64,000 nucleotides of DNA from NCBI GenBank assembly GCA_032622095.1, contig CP136065.1, positions 98,647,343 through 98,711,342 on the forward strand. The letters run 5' to 3'. Within the stretch, counting starts at the first letter, position 1. Each line of letters starts with the position of its first letter. This stretch comes from Siphonodentalium dalli (Eukaryota > Mollusca > Scaphopoda > Gadilida > Siphonodentaliidae). The translations under genes were made by a program, and so were the position numbers. Positions 1-13,400 of the stretch are shown here, piece after piece. The notes beneath the pieces were generated by a model. That model did not search any database. It was not told where the DNA came from and saw nothing but the letters and a program-made list of their open reading frames with translations.

Positions 1-1073
1 CTGGGGTGGGGGCAAAATTTTCGCAATTTTTTTTTTGTATTGACATTCATCTATTTAAGTATGTAGATTCCATGAACGAAAACAAACCCATACCGGAAAG
101 GATTTTTGTAATCCGAGAAGAAATGCAAGAGTTACGGGCCCTCAAAGTTTGCAATTTGGTCCCATGTGCTTGTGCTCACATCTCCTCCGAAGATATCGAA
201 CTTAGGATGTCATCTGATATCCCAGTGCGTGCGGTCGGAAGAGAGCACGCGATGTGCCAAATTTTGCCAGTGTCGGTTAAGTGTTGTGGATCAGGGGAGG
301 GGCGGTCCGGGGTACCAATTTTTTATTCTTCTCCGAATCAGATGAAACTTGGAGTGTAACATCTACACCGCCAACCGATCTAGAAACTGAAACAATTTCG
401 AAAATCCATTGAAAAATGACGGAGTTGCGGTCCTTCAAACAATGCAAATTTGGGCCCATGTGCCTGTGACCTCATCTCCTCCGAAGATCACAAACTTAGG
501 ATGTCATTTGATATCGCAGTGCGCGCGGTCTGAAGAGAGCACTCGATGTGCCAAATTTCGCAAGTGTCGGTTCAGTGTTGTGGGTCAGGGGAGGGGTGGT
601 CCGAGGTACCAAAATTTAGTTCGTCTCCGAATCATATGAAACTTGGTATATAACATCTACCTTATACGTTGATCATAAAACTGAAAACAGATCGTAAATC
701 CGTTAAAAAATGGCGGAGATTTGGGCCCTCAAACTTTGAATGTGGGCCCGTATTCTTTCTAATAAACAAAATGTTATTCGTCTCTGAATGAGACAAAATT
801 TATAACAAATAATCAATGTAACTAGCTGATCACAATACTCAAAACAATTTTAAAATCCATTGGAAAATAACGGAGTTACGGGCTCTCAAAATTCGCATTT
901 TGGGCCGGGTTTGACTATTTCCCAATCCCGTCACCCAATTTCGAGGCAGGGGTGGGGTCACTTCCAAAGACTTGAGATCAACCCACACATGTTAAGGGAA
1001 AGATATAATCATCCTACTTCATATTTTCCGTCCCTTAACTGCGATTTATTGAGCTCATGATTTGGCCTATTAT

Positions 1074-1104
1074 TATACTTCCATGGTGTAACCAAGGAAG
1101 TATA
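1074..1104. repeat. Short inverted repeat inside the satellite unit
   Basis: Nine-base arms TATACTTCC and GGAAGTATA are separated by 13 bases. The same structure recurs at 2814-2844 because it is part of each satellite unit. Confidence 0.8.
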
Positions 1105-1283
1105 TTGTTTTTCTACTGAGGTCGTTTTCCGTTTATTTCGAAATAATCAGAAACTGATTGCAGTAGGAACGCGAAATCTCTAGCGAATGTAGGCATCGAA
1201 GGTTTACTACATATAATGGTATCCGGATTTCCGCCCAATGTTTCTTGGCGGAGTTATGGCCCTTTTGCGATTATTTTTCATTG

Positions 1284-1308
1284 TTATTATTATTATTATT
1301 ATTATTAT
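1284..1308. repeat. TTA trinucleotide microsatellite
   Basis: About eight TTA repeats, part of the satellite unit and repeated at 3024-3048. Confidence 0.9.
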
Positions 1309-4049
1309 ACTTGACACTTTTGTAACCACTATTACTCGAAAAGTACAAGAAGTAGGACACTAAAACTTGGTAAGTAGGTTGGGGTACATGAGTTCTATGC
1401 CTATGGCCCATAACGATTTTGTCCGCGCTTTCACCGAGGAGTTATCTCCCTTTATTTGAAAAAATGTCAGTTTATTATCTCGGAAATTATAAGAAGCAGA
1501 GCATCGAAAATTAGACCGTATGCACATCTCGATATGCACTACTGCCCACGGGCATAAAAACTTGTGTCCGCGCTTTCCCTGAAGAGTTACCGCCCATAGT
1601 TGGCAAACCTCTATTTTATTGTACTCTGTTGTCCTCCCGTATCATTCCAGATAACTGTATTTGGTTTTTGTAGTCGTGTTGACCGTTGTCAGCTTAGTCC
1701 GAAGAAGAAAATTTGACAGGGTTGGCCATATATTTTTACACTGGGGTGGGGGCAAAATTTTCGCAATTTTTTTTTTGTATTGACATTCATCTATTTAAGT
1801 ATGTAGATTCCATGAACGAAAACAAACCCATACCGGAAAGGATTTTTGTAATCCGAGAAGAAATGCAAGAGTTACGGGCCCTCAAAGTTTGCAATTTGGT
1901 CCCATGTGCTTGTGCTCACATCTCCTCCGAAGATATCGAACTTAGGATGTCATCTGATATCCCAGTGCGTGCGGTCGGAAGAGAGCACGCGATGTGCCAA
2001 ATTTTGCCAGTGTCGGTTAAGTGTTGTGGATCAGGGGAGGGGCGGTCCGGGGTACCAATTTTTTATTCTTCTCCGAATCAGATGAAACTTGGAGTGTAAC
2101 ATCTACACCGCCAACCGATCTAGAAACTGAAACAATTTCGAAAATCCATTGAAAAATGACGGAGTTGCGGTCCTTCAAACAATGCAAATTTGGGCCCATG
2201 TGCCTGTGACCTCATCTCCTCCGAAGATCACAAACTTAGGATGTCATTTGATATCGCAGTGCGCGCGGTCTGAAGAGAGCACTCGATGTGCCAAATTTCG
2301 CAAGTGTCGGTTCAGTGTTGTGGGTCAGGGGAGGGGTGGTCCGAGGTACCAAAATTTAGTTCGTCTCCGAATCATATGAAACTTGGTATATAACATCTAC
2401 CTTATACGTTGATCATAAAACTGAAAACAGATCGTAAATCCGTTAAAAAATGGCGGAGATTTGGGCCCTCAAACTTTGAATGTGGGCCCGTATTCTTTCT
2501 AATAAACAAAATGTTATTCGTCTCTGAATGAGACAAAATTTATAACAAATAATCAATGTAACTAGCTGATCACAATACTCAAAACAATTTTAAAATCCAT
2601 TGGAAAATAACGGAGTTACGGGCTCTCAAAATTCGCATTTTGGGCCGGGTTTGACTATTTCCCAATCCCGTCACCCAATTTCGAGGCAGGGGTGGGGTCA
2701 CTTCCAAAGACTTGAGATCAACCCACACATGTTAAGGGAAAGATATAATCATCCTACTTCATATTTTCCGTCCCTTAACTGCGATTTATTGAGCTCATGA
2801 TTTGGCCTATTATTATACTTCCATGGTGTAACCAAGGAAGTATATTGTTTTTCTACTGAGGTCGTTTTCCGTTTATTTCGAAATAATCAGAAACTGATTG
2901 CAGTAGGAACGCGAAATCTCTAGCGAATGTAGGCATCGAAGGTTTACTACATATAATGGTATCCGGATTTCCGCCCAATGTTTCTTGGCGGAGTTATGGC
3001 CCTTTTGCGATTATTTTTCATTGTTATTATTATTATTATTATTATTATACTTGACACTTTTGTAACCACTATTACTCGAAAAGTACAAGAAGTAGGACAC
3101 TAAAACTTGGTAAGTAGGTTGGGGTACATGAGTTCTATGCCTATGGCCCATAACGATTTTGTCCGCGCTTTCACCGAGGAGTTATCTCCCTTTATTTGAA
3201 AAAATGTCAGTTTATTATCTCGGAAATTATAAGAAGCAGAGCATCGAAAATTAGACCGTATGCACATCTCGATATGCACTACTGCCCACGGGCATAAAAA
3301 CTTGTGTCCGCGCTTTCCCTGAAGAGTTACCGCCCATAGTTGGCAAACCTCTATTTTATTGTACTCTGTTGTCCTCCCGTATCATTCCAGATAACTGTAT
3401 TTGGTTTTTGTAGTCGTGTTGACCGTTGTCAGCTTAGTCCGAAGAAGAAAATTTGACAGGGTTGGCCATATATTTTTACACTGGGGTGGGGGCAAAATTT
3501 TCGCAATTTTTTTTTTGTATTGACATTCATCTATTTAAGTATGTAGATTCCATGAACGAAAACAAACCCATACCGGAAAGGATTTTTGTAATCCGAGAAG
3601 AAATGCAAGAGTTACGGGCCCTCAAAGTTTGCAATTTGGTCCCATGTGCTTGTGCTCACATCTCCTCCGAAGATATCGAACTTAGGATGTCATCTGATAT
3701 CCCAGTGCGTGCGGTCGGAAGAGAGCACGCGATGTGCCAAATTTTGCCAGTGTCGGTTAAGTGTTGTGGATCAGGGGAGGGGCGGTCCGGGGTACCAATT
3801 TTTTATTCTTCTCCGAATCAGATGAAACTTGGAGTGTAACATCTACACCGCCAACCGATCTAGAAACTGAAACAATTTCGAAAATCCATTGAAAAATGAC
3901 GGAGTTGCGGTCCTTCAAACAATGCAAATTTGGGCCCATGTGCCTGTGACCTCATCTCCTCCGAAGATCACAAACTTAGGATGTCATTTGATATCGCAGT
4001 GCGCGCGGTCTGAAGAGAGCACTCGATGTGCCAAATTTCGCAAGTGTCG

Positions 4050-4149
4050 NNNNNNNNNNNNNNNNNNNNNNNNNNNNNNNNNNNNNNNNNNNNNNNNNNN
4101 NNNNNNNNNNNNNNNNNNNNNNNNNNNNNNNNNNNNNNNNNNNNNNNNN
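4050..4149. other. Assembly gap of 100 N
   Basis: A run of exactly 100 N, a conventional length for a scaffold gap of unknown size. It cuts the third satellite unit at base 569, so the true array length is unknown. Confidence 0.99.
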
Positions 4150-6616
4150 TGACTTAATTGTCAAGTTGAAATCACACTATTTAATTATTTATGGAATCTT
4201 ATATACCATTTTTATTGTGCTCACGCGCTGTTCGTGATAACTCAGTAGCTGACTTTACCCCCTCTCCAATATACATATTGACATTACTCGGTCATTCGGA
4301 AACACGACCAAGACTAAATAACCAACATTAATATGGCTTTTCGCACCAGGTATCCAAGGAAATCCATTGTTGAAATGTTTGCGTGGCAACACGTTTCATT
4401 AAATTAATGTCAATTTTATGTAATTACACAAAACCGCACCACTCGAAACGAATCGCACAGAGTAACTGATGCATATATAATCACATAACCAACTCCCCCC
4501 CCCCCCCCCATGTGAACCGGAATGTTTTTTTTATCGATAGCAGACATACGTTGAATTTGTTTTTTGCCCTGTCGGTGTGATCATTCAGTGACTTGTCAAG
4601 CTGGAATCCATACTATCAAAGTTTACAGCCTCTGATACAAATACTCTACAAGCAAATGCACCTAATTCCGAGAACAGTCATAAATAGAAACTGTCAATAG
4701 TAACTCAGACACGAAGATAGGAAAGATAAAATGGTTCAGTAGATTTTCACTAATTTATCCAATTTGATATGTCTCTTTAAGGTAGCAATACACGATTTCC
4801 AGCAATTTTGCCAACCTGGGAGGGGTTACGGTACTTCAAATCAATGCTAAGCCATTATCGTTGGCATATATCCAATCGAGCATGTTTTAATTTCGACAGA
4901 AATTTTAGGTGTAATCATATAAATGTACTTTTGGTTCTTCGTACAGTTTGTCATTGAGTTATGCCCCTTGGTTAGCACACACGAACCGCTCAATTTTACC
5001 CATTGTTTTACTCAAATTGGCCATTTTTAACCCCAAAACAGACCATGATAGAGCGAATGTCAGTAAATAAGATTCTTCCACCTGATAGAGCTATGCTAGA
5101 GCTGAGAAATATTTGAAATAGAAAAAAAGTTATCGTATCAATTTGAAAAAAAAGTCTTGCGAGCCCAGATGACAGAATTCAGGGGAGAGAAATCGGGCTA
5201 TTTTCCTGTAATCAATAACACAGAGTTGGCCTTCACTGAATACGAAAACCCTGTTGCGTATCCAAATGTTTCACTTTTTTGAGAACTTTCCCAGTTTTGT
5301 AAAATAAATAAACCTTCAAACCAGTAATGACACAGTTAACACAGGCTACACTAGCCACTATGCCCCCCAGATACTTATATTTCTATTTTTCAGACCCCCT
5401 ACAACCCGTGAAATTGTGTACTGCTACCTTAGATTTGATCTTCCATTGTCTAACGGTATTTCCGCCTAAAAGATTGAAGAAATATTCTCAAAGTTCAAGG
5501 CCGACAAACGGAAACTATAAGTTCCGATTGAAAGATCGCATAATCCTTTTAAGATTGCTTCTTGGGAAACCAGTAAAGGCGTCATGACATCAATACGTAC
5601 ATCATGACGTCACAACCTACATCGGCGCGCAAAATTCTAGACAGGACTGCGTCGATGGCCAGACAGCTGAGACTCGTATTCCACGGGCAGGCTAAACATC
5701 CACATTTACGTTATATGTGATTATTTACATACATTGTATATATTATTTTCTTGTGCCCCGTTAGGGTTTATCATCAAATCCTTCCAAAGATAAAAATTCA
5801 TCCGATTATCACATGAACAGTAACAATCGGGCGCAAATTACGTTTACGTATGATCATATTGTAGATATAAATATAACAGGAAGGCAGCTTGACTGTTCTG
5901 CAGAGGGAATAGCGAATTAAATAAGCGTAGTAATAACTAACTAAATTTACAAATCTTATATAGAAACATGATAATCAACCCGTGCTACCATACCCTCCTC
6001 CCTCAACAGGACTGTCAAGTTGCTTAAGATATGCCAGTAAGATAACAGGAGATAAATAAAACAATGACAGATGAAGATGCAGGTAGAGAGGTAGATAGAG
6101 AAGTAGAAGAGACATATACGCATGAATATGCTCGGTCTGACAAGTCATGTCATCGATTGCTATCGGGAAATCAAACCAAAGCTCACGTATTTCCACCGTT
6201 GTCCTGAAATACTCATGGACGAGCAGTTAGTCCCATAGAATATTTCCAGATAATAAGTTCAATACACGACTATAGGCCGTTTGTTGAACTTAATATCTGA
6301 GCATTTCCCAACAATTAATACGAATCCGCTTGCACTTGTACTAGCTGTCGTCTGCTTACTGTATAGTTCCTGAACATCAACCCAGTTGAATAATATACAA
6401 TTGCAGAGATAGTTTTATGACAATTAAGGGTTAAATAAGAAATGAATTTGACTGTCCAAATAATCAGTCTAACGACAGCAAGTTACACGACATCCATTAA
6501 CAACCGCCCAGATAATCTATAAGGACGTCATTCGCCAAACCAGATCTCTTTGGTACCTCAATATCGTGTGACTGTGAACGTTTCATTCGTCGGTTTCTGT
6601 TATTCGGCTGCGCTGT
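4150..6616. other. Non-coding sequence, no gene recognised
   Basis: AT-rich sequence with a run of 15 C at 4495-4509 and a purine-rich GATA-like stretch near 6061-6120. The open frames here (for example 5327-5587 on plus and 5975-6196 on minus) have no recognisable domain and lack supporting splice or promoter signals. 6233-6380 is one copy of a dispersed repeat listed separately. Confidence 0.7.
6233..6390 (+). repeat. Dispersed repeat, copy 1 (pair with 27155-27300)
   Basis: The string CAGATAATAAGTTCAA and the following ATCTGA/GCATTTCCC, CAATTAATA and GCACTT blocks occur in the same order near 27170-27260. The two copies are diverged. The family is not recognised. Confidence 0.6.
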
Positions 6617-7431
6617 CTATGGTACAGTAATCTGTCGTTTCTCCGGGCTGAAGATATCCATCCAGACAATCAACCCGAAAGCACTTACGCAGATGCAAAG
6701 TGGCGGCAAACTGATGGCCAAGGTCGTTAGATCGTTTTCAAACATCGATGATTTATTTCGGCTATATCGAGACGTTGTATTTCGATAGATAACTGACATC
6801 GTGATGATGTCCTTTTTGGTTCCATTTTCTGTTCTGGATACCTTGCAGTAGCATCTGCATTGAGAAGACTTTGGCCTCTTGTCTGGTAGCCAGAAACTTG
6901 GATAAGTCGTTACTATCACGGTGTTAGAAATGTTTCTCGGTCTTTTACTGGTTGACTGTACAGCTGTTGTCAAGGAGCCTAAATCAACTATCGAGATAGT
7001 ATTTTTGGATGTCAATGTCGCTATGTCAATGGTCGTTGATTCATTTGATGGGCTGCTCCTAACAGTTGTGATCGTTTTACTTGATCCGGGCTGGCTCGAT
7101 GTTTCACTTGTCATTGTACTTGATCCGGGCTGGCTCGACGTTTCACTTGTCGCTGTACTTGATCCGGGCTGGCTCGACGTTTCACATGTCGTTGTACTTG
7201 ATCCGGGCTGGCTCGACGTTTCACTTGTCGTTGTACGTGATCCGGGCTGGCTCGACGTTTCACTTGTCGCTGTACTTGATCCGGGCTGGCTCGACGTTTC
7301 ACTTGTCGTTGTACTTGATCCGGGCTGTCTCGACGTTTCACTTGTCGTTGACTCAGTCGAGATCAGCGACATGCTGGTAGTTATTTCCATTGTTAGATCT
7401 GTCGATGACGATATCCCGATTTCAACGGCAT
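6617..7431 (-). CDS. CTLD gene exon 4: mucin-like stalk, membrane segment, stop
   Basis: The exon follows an acceptor ending ATCTTCAG and begins with AT, completing the codon whose first base closes exon 3. It encodes 270 further residues rich in Ser, Thr, Glu and Pro, with seven copies of a 13-residue unit around ETSSQPGSS. After the stalk come a CRCYC motif, N-glycosylation-type sequons (NGT, NTT, NKS), a hydrophobic segment containing CICVSAFGLIVW and a short basic tail ending in VP. This is the arrangement of a type I membrane mucin. Repeat number probably varies between alleles. Confidence 0.8.
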
Positions 7432-10400
7432 CTGAAGATATATATTGCACAACTCGTTATGCACGATCATATATTAATATTCTTAAATTGACGCACGTTT
7501 GCCGTTGTGCCTCAAGTTTCCACTAGGTGGATCCGAAATAACCATCAGCCGACGTTATTCACCAAATGTGACTATTATAAAAACATGCAGTGGGTTTAGT
7601 TGGTAAAGGCATAAGGTCGGGGGATATGTTGTCGTCGCTAATATCAGGACCGGCGTGATCACAGATATCACTAAATCTGCTTGACTGACTAAACTTCGCG
7701 TATCGCCCTCGATGTGAGCGATGACAACATATCATGGCGGTTGTTAAGTCTCACCAATTAATATCAGCATACATTGTATGCTAGCGTAATTAACGAAACA
7801 CAGCTAAACTCTTGGGATTTAAAGCAGTTATTATCAAAATCCATTCATAGATCACATACACGTAGGCTTTATTTCCAGATGTAATGATTAATTACAATCC
7901 GTACATAAGGGTTCATCGAACGAATGGACCATAATCGTAAGTTGGTGTATAATTTAGATTAATGGTACATCCGGGTATCTGATAAATCCAAGATTCATGA
8001 TGTAAAACTATGGGTCCACCACCTACCAACATAAAAATATTCAAAAGTGACGATAGTTGAAATACCAGAGGGAGAAGCTTGTCAATTTCATAATGTTCAT
8101 TTAATCTATAAAATGTCGTCGATTTCAACGAAACTCGAAAACAACGTCATCGTTTATCCCCATTGACCGAATTCGCGTGAACCTGAGTGTATATTTTGCT
8201 TTTTCATCATTATTTGTTCCTTTTCGATTCAATAAAATAGTAAGATATCAATGGAATATCAGATTACATATTTAATGTAGTTTTGTTTCGTTTTGCATGG
8301 TAGTCTCTACATTATATAGAAAAATAGACATTTAAAGCCCAAGTGCTATGCATTAATTGGAAAGTAAAGCTTTGGTGTACATGTATATCGTGTCGTGGTT
8401 GTGAGTAATCTCGTACCGGCGCGAAAATAACACGATAGCTTAATCAATTCTGTGCTTGTATGGCTATAGTAGAAATGTCGGTTAATTTATTACCAACATA
8501 TTTGGGGCTTAACCAGAAAATTAAACTCCCTAAATACATTGTGCAACTGACAAGTTTCGAGTGTTATCCAATATATTCTGCCTCCGAAGGAGAGCGTCCG
8601 AGAATATGATCCACAGGACAGTAGCAACAGCGTACCTGCCTACTTGCGCCGATGGGGTCATTGTCACAAGGCTCCGGTCACATTCATAGCCAGCTTTTTA
8701 CATCGATCACAAATGTAGCCAGCTTTTCGCCGGCGATCACATTCGCAGCCAGCTTTTCTAATTCCATGCTTTATATGGCGCGAAATATGACGTCATCGCG
8801 TTCGTGACTAATATATCGACGTCATGCTCCAAAACTGACTTCGTTTATCAACTTATATTGGAATATAATTCGAGCATCTAACGACATTGATTGGAAACCT
8901 CAGATTATTAGATGAACTAATATCAAATTAAAATTTATGTTGTTTTTCATTCATCAACTCAGAAAAATGAGACTAACCTAATCTTGTTCATTGAGGCTCG
9001 CATGAATATGTGATCGTCGTAGACAAGCTGGCTACATTTGTGATCGATTTAAAAAGCTGGCTACGAATGTGACCGGAGCCTTGTGACAATGACCCAATCA
9101 GCCCTACTTACCCACATCAATAACAAAACAATTATTATAATGATTTGAAGACCTTTAGACAACAAATAAGATGAAAATATTCAGCGGAGGTCGTCGCGGC
9201 TATCTACGAAACAAAGTTATCAACCACATGGACTATATGATATAGTCTGACTCGTGTGAATACGACTGTTGGATGTTCTGAAGCTGCAAATGTGATCTTA
9301 CACGCGTTCCAGCCTTCTGAAGGGGACATTTGTGGATTTGAGACTGGATTCACCAGAACATAGCTCAAGTTGCAAATTCAACCATAAACATCATCATAGC
9401 GTCGTATCGTAGTGCTTCACATATGAGCCAGAGACTAGTCCATTTGATTCGATTACGCGACTCCTGCAGCGAAGTGAGATATTGTACGCGTGCTCCATTC
9501 AGAAAGTTGTCGTCCAATCAGCGGCCGATGATGGTGAATCGAAAACTAAAGTTAGCCGTTCTCGACCAATTAGACAAATTGGCGACAAATAATCAACTAG
9601 AATATGATAATAACCTTTCTCGCACAACGTTGTTATGTCTCTATCCGGTGTAATGCAATACTGATCACTGAATCCATTCGTTCCTCCTGTGTACATATAC
9701 ACACAAGGCCCGGTATAACTTGGCTGTCCAGGATACCACATAAACCATGTGACTGGAGTGCCATTATATGTTACGTAATCATTAGTTCCTTCAGTCCTGG
9801 TTATACCCATCCAGAATCTGGCGTAGTTGGCGACATGGTCGGGAAACCTGGAACGGATGAAAATACACTAGTAAATAACCTAATTCATGCTGTTTGGTCA
9901 TAGTTTTGTATCAGGCGTATTCGACACTATTCGAGGGTAACAAGAGGTCAGGTCACGAGTCTCGCGCAGGTAGATGTTCACTTTCATATTTTGATAGTGT
10001 TTGAATCTGATTCGTTGCATCTTCCAAAGAACATCATTATTTCCCCCCGCATGTGGGATATATAATACGTGTTTTTGCGTTTACGCTGTGCCAATTGATT
10101 TCGACTGTGCCAATAAATGGACATCATGTGGTAAATGTTAGACCGAAAGTAATATTACTGTTCTTTGTTATCACATGGAATCGTAATAATCCAGCCCTGA
10201 ATCGCAGAATACCAGCCCAGATATATTGACAGTGTGCGTGAATAAAAACCACGCCAAGCTGCTAGGATCCGAATCAGCCCGGACCCACGCATTGTTTTTA
10301 TGCGGGATGTTAGAGACCAGAACAGTTCGGGATTTAACGAAACCTCTATACGCAGTGTTTGGGGCCGCAGTCACACAGAAATGTGGCGATATTAAACCCT

Positions 10401-13400
10401 ACTTTCCATAATTTCAATATGGTATCTGCATACAAAATTGACATTACATGACAGATTATCCAGACCCCCTCCCATGTCACCATCGTACCACGAATAACTC
10501 CATGGATATAGGTAGCGAAACTACCATCGACTATATTCGGATAGAATATGGCATGCCAGGCAATTATCACTCGAAATGGCGACATCATAATGTTTGTCGC
10601 GATGAAGCGCACGAAAACCCAACCACGCACGGATGGGGCAGCAACCGTGCGTAAGTATTAACCCCTTAATTCCAACAATTTGGATATTGTTACAATCGTA
10701 TAGCGGAACTAACGTCGACTATAGATTCGCGAAGTAATAAGGAATATTGCCCAAAATATCATGGCAATTAACCCTCGATATGTCATCCTCGCCGATTATA
10801 TATTCGCCGTCAATGAAGCGAACAACCCAAACCGCCCGCGTGGCGTCTAATTATGATGATTTTAGTGGCCATGCAGCATAGTGCTTATGGCCTTATGAAT
10901 CCTTAGTATTGAATATTTTCCAGCAAATGCCACATTGGACTGTTTTGGATGTTTTTGTCCATTTTAAAAGATATTTCTGTGCACAGATAGTAAAAACAAT
11001 GAACACAATTAGTGTTTAATGTGTATAATCATTTGAACGTTCCTCCTGAAATACCACGGGAGGCCTTAGTTGTCGAAAATATTCATATTTGTTCCAATCA
11101 CCGCAAACAGAAAAAACATTAAAACGCATACAGTTTCGTTCATATATATCATGACCATCGCGTAAATAGCATGCTATCAAACGACCTACTATATTTTGCC
11201 TAAGCAAAAGTCTGATTGTGTCACAGAAGACAGCACAGTGTTACTGGCTAATAACACACAAATGATATAAACGCTCTGTATTAGTTATATATCAAGAATT
11301 CAGCAACAAAGAACGCTCTTCATGTTTACCATCATGATATAAACAAACACTAGTAAAGTAACTTTTTATGCCTTTGTTTACATAAAAATGGTCAAACATG
11401 ACAATAACATACTGTTTATCCGATATTTCTTATTTGTATACGGACAAAGTCTGTCTAAATTTTAATATTCTTTCTGTTTGTGGCGGTTTTTGACCGGTGG
11501 AAATATTTTCACAGCATATGTATACCCACCGCCGAGGCGTCCCGTACCTTTATGCCAATCAAGAGTTACTGAATTTCACATTTTTTTTCAAGAAACTGAC
11601 TCCAAATTTGAACGTTGATAATGGGGTAGGTGTAATCACAAAAGGCTATAATCTTGTCATTCCATATTCTACTCATTGCAGACAAAAGTTGTTTTATTCC
11701 AGTTTGTGTAGATTGTTTCATCAGTACTTTAGTGGAGGTATATTTGGAACTTAATGGGCATGTCATATATTACAATCCCGAAATAATAATTCGCCATCGA
11801 GTGGCAACACAAAGGATTGTAGCTCTGAATATGAACATCAGACCAGGAAGCAGTAAACTCTGTATGAAATAACGTTTGTAGTAATGTTTTATGTAATAAG
11901 TTCCATGTTTTCTGAGGTTTTGTCAGTATGGTTTTTCAGATATTCAAATTTGGAGTCAGTTTCCAGAAACTCTAGTGAAACCCAGTGCCATTTCATTGAC
12001 ATATCCAGTGTAAAGCTATTATTATTTCAACACTAAGAGTTTGAGAGTAAACGAATATTGATTTTACTATTTATGCACGAAAACCTTTTAAAATGGACAA
12101 AAGCTCCCCGAAATCGCATTTTTAGAAAACATAGTTAATACTGAGGATTCATTGGGCCATAAGTTGATTTTCTACAGAATGTTTTTGGGAATTCCTTCAG
12201 TGTCTTTAACCGTGTATACTTAAGTTGTTATGAGAAATGAAGGGAATATGGATTTATATTTATTGAGTTGTATGACCTCAAATATCCTATTTCATCACGC
12301 CGGTTCTCGATCACAGGCAAATTTGTCTGCCCATGTAATGGGAGACATGGAAGAATATATATTTTTAGTTTTGTCTTCTCAATCATAGATGCATAAGAAA
12401 ATGAATTTTGTTTGTGCACAATCTAGAGAAGACATTAATAAAACAACAAGAGATCCCTTCATTTTTCTTAAGTTTCCAAAATACAAGACCACACAAAATG
12501 AATTTTAGCTAATTTTGAGGAATTGCGGCTGTGAAATTAGACTCCCAGTTTTTGAGGCAAATAGCCCGAAAAATACTTAACATATCTGGGAAAAGTTTTC
12601 TGTTCTGTATTCAGGATTGTCTACGCACTTTACAAAATGTAAAATATTATTTTTATAAACATTGTTGAAAAGTCATAAATTGAGTATTTTACCAAATTTT
12701 GAAAATTTATTTCACAAAATTCAAAAATTCATCAATTTCGCCTTTCTTGATTCTTTTTTTTTTATTTTAGCATGTTGCTTTTAATTGGCTAATGTACTTA
12801 TTCCCAATGAGACACGTTTGTTGCAAATAGTTTGAGGGAAATAGCACTGGACTTTCAGCATAATACTAAAGTGCTGGTGTTGCCAATGATATAATTGCTC
12901 TAAGCTCTTGTGTCACTGCGCGTGTCGGTAATAAACGTGTGTCTTGCTAAATCGTGAGAGCGAATTTAGAGGCTAATTGTGTTATAAATATATATATTAA
13001 ATATATATTAGTTTCCAAATATACGTGATTAAATCTTGTAAAATAGTTCACGGGGGATCTGATGCATGCAGCTTCTTTTCTTGTATGATATGACAGGCAG
13101 TGTCTGGTCTACAACGGATGGAAGTGTGTCAGTCAGTGCATAGCGTAATTCGTGTTGTCGTATACGTCGTTAATATATGGGGGTACAATATACCTAACAG
13201 TGACGAAAAACACAACGAGACTCAGATGGTATCGAATAAATTGTCAGACAAGTACTTTTATGTAACTTTTTTTTTTACCTTTGACCAGTATTGGGACCCA
13301 CCCACCGCTGAACAAAAATGTGATTCCGTTTTGACAAGTTTTTTCGACATCCAGCCCCTCTAGAAACACGAAGAATATTAACCACTTACTGTCTGTTTCC

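Larger units (their letters stand above)
1..4049. repeat. Satellite array, 1740-bp unit, about 2.3 copies
   Basis: Units at 1-1740, 1741-3480 and 3481-4049 (cut by the gap) look identical base for base. Each unit is built from older pieces: a stretch starting at 181 is repeated in diverged form at 475 (offset 294), and a short module like GGAGTTAYGGCCCT recurs near 127, 419, 712, 870, 1247, 1435 and 1580. Reading frames of up to 128 residues occur in each unit, but they match no protein I know and are non-coding in my view. Identity between copies means either very recent homogenisation of a satellite or an assembly that repeated one consensus unit. Confidence 0.95.

Noticed and set aside
1713-2099. 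128-residue open frame repeated in each satellite unit
   Set aside because: No domain, no splice or promoter support, and it exists only because the satellite unit lacks stops there.
6921-7526. 201-residue plus-strand frame opposite the mucin exon
   Set aside because: It is the antisense of the 39-bp repeat; the minus-strand frame joins a lectin domain in phase and is the real one.
10171-10630. Overlapping frames on both strands in CTLD intron 2
   Set aside because: They arise from a diverged non-coding tandem duplication, and none matches the phase of the lectin exons.
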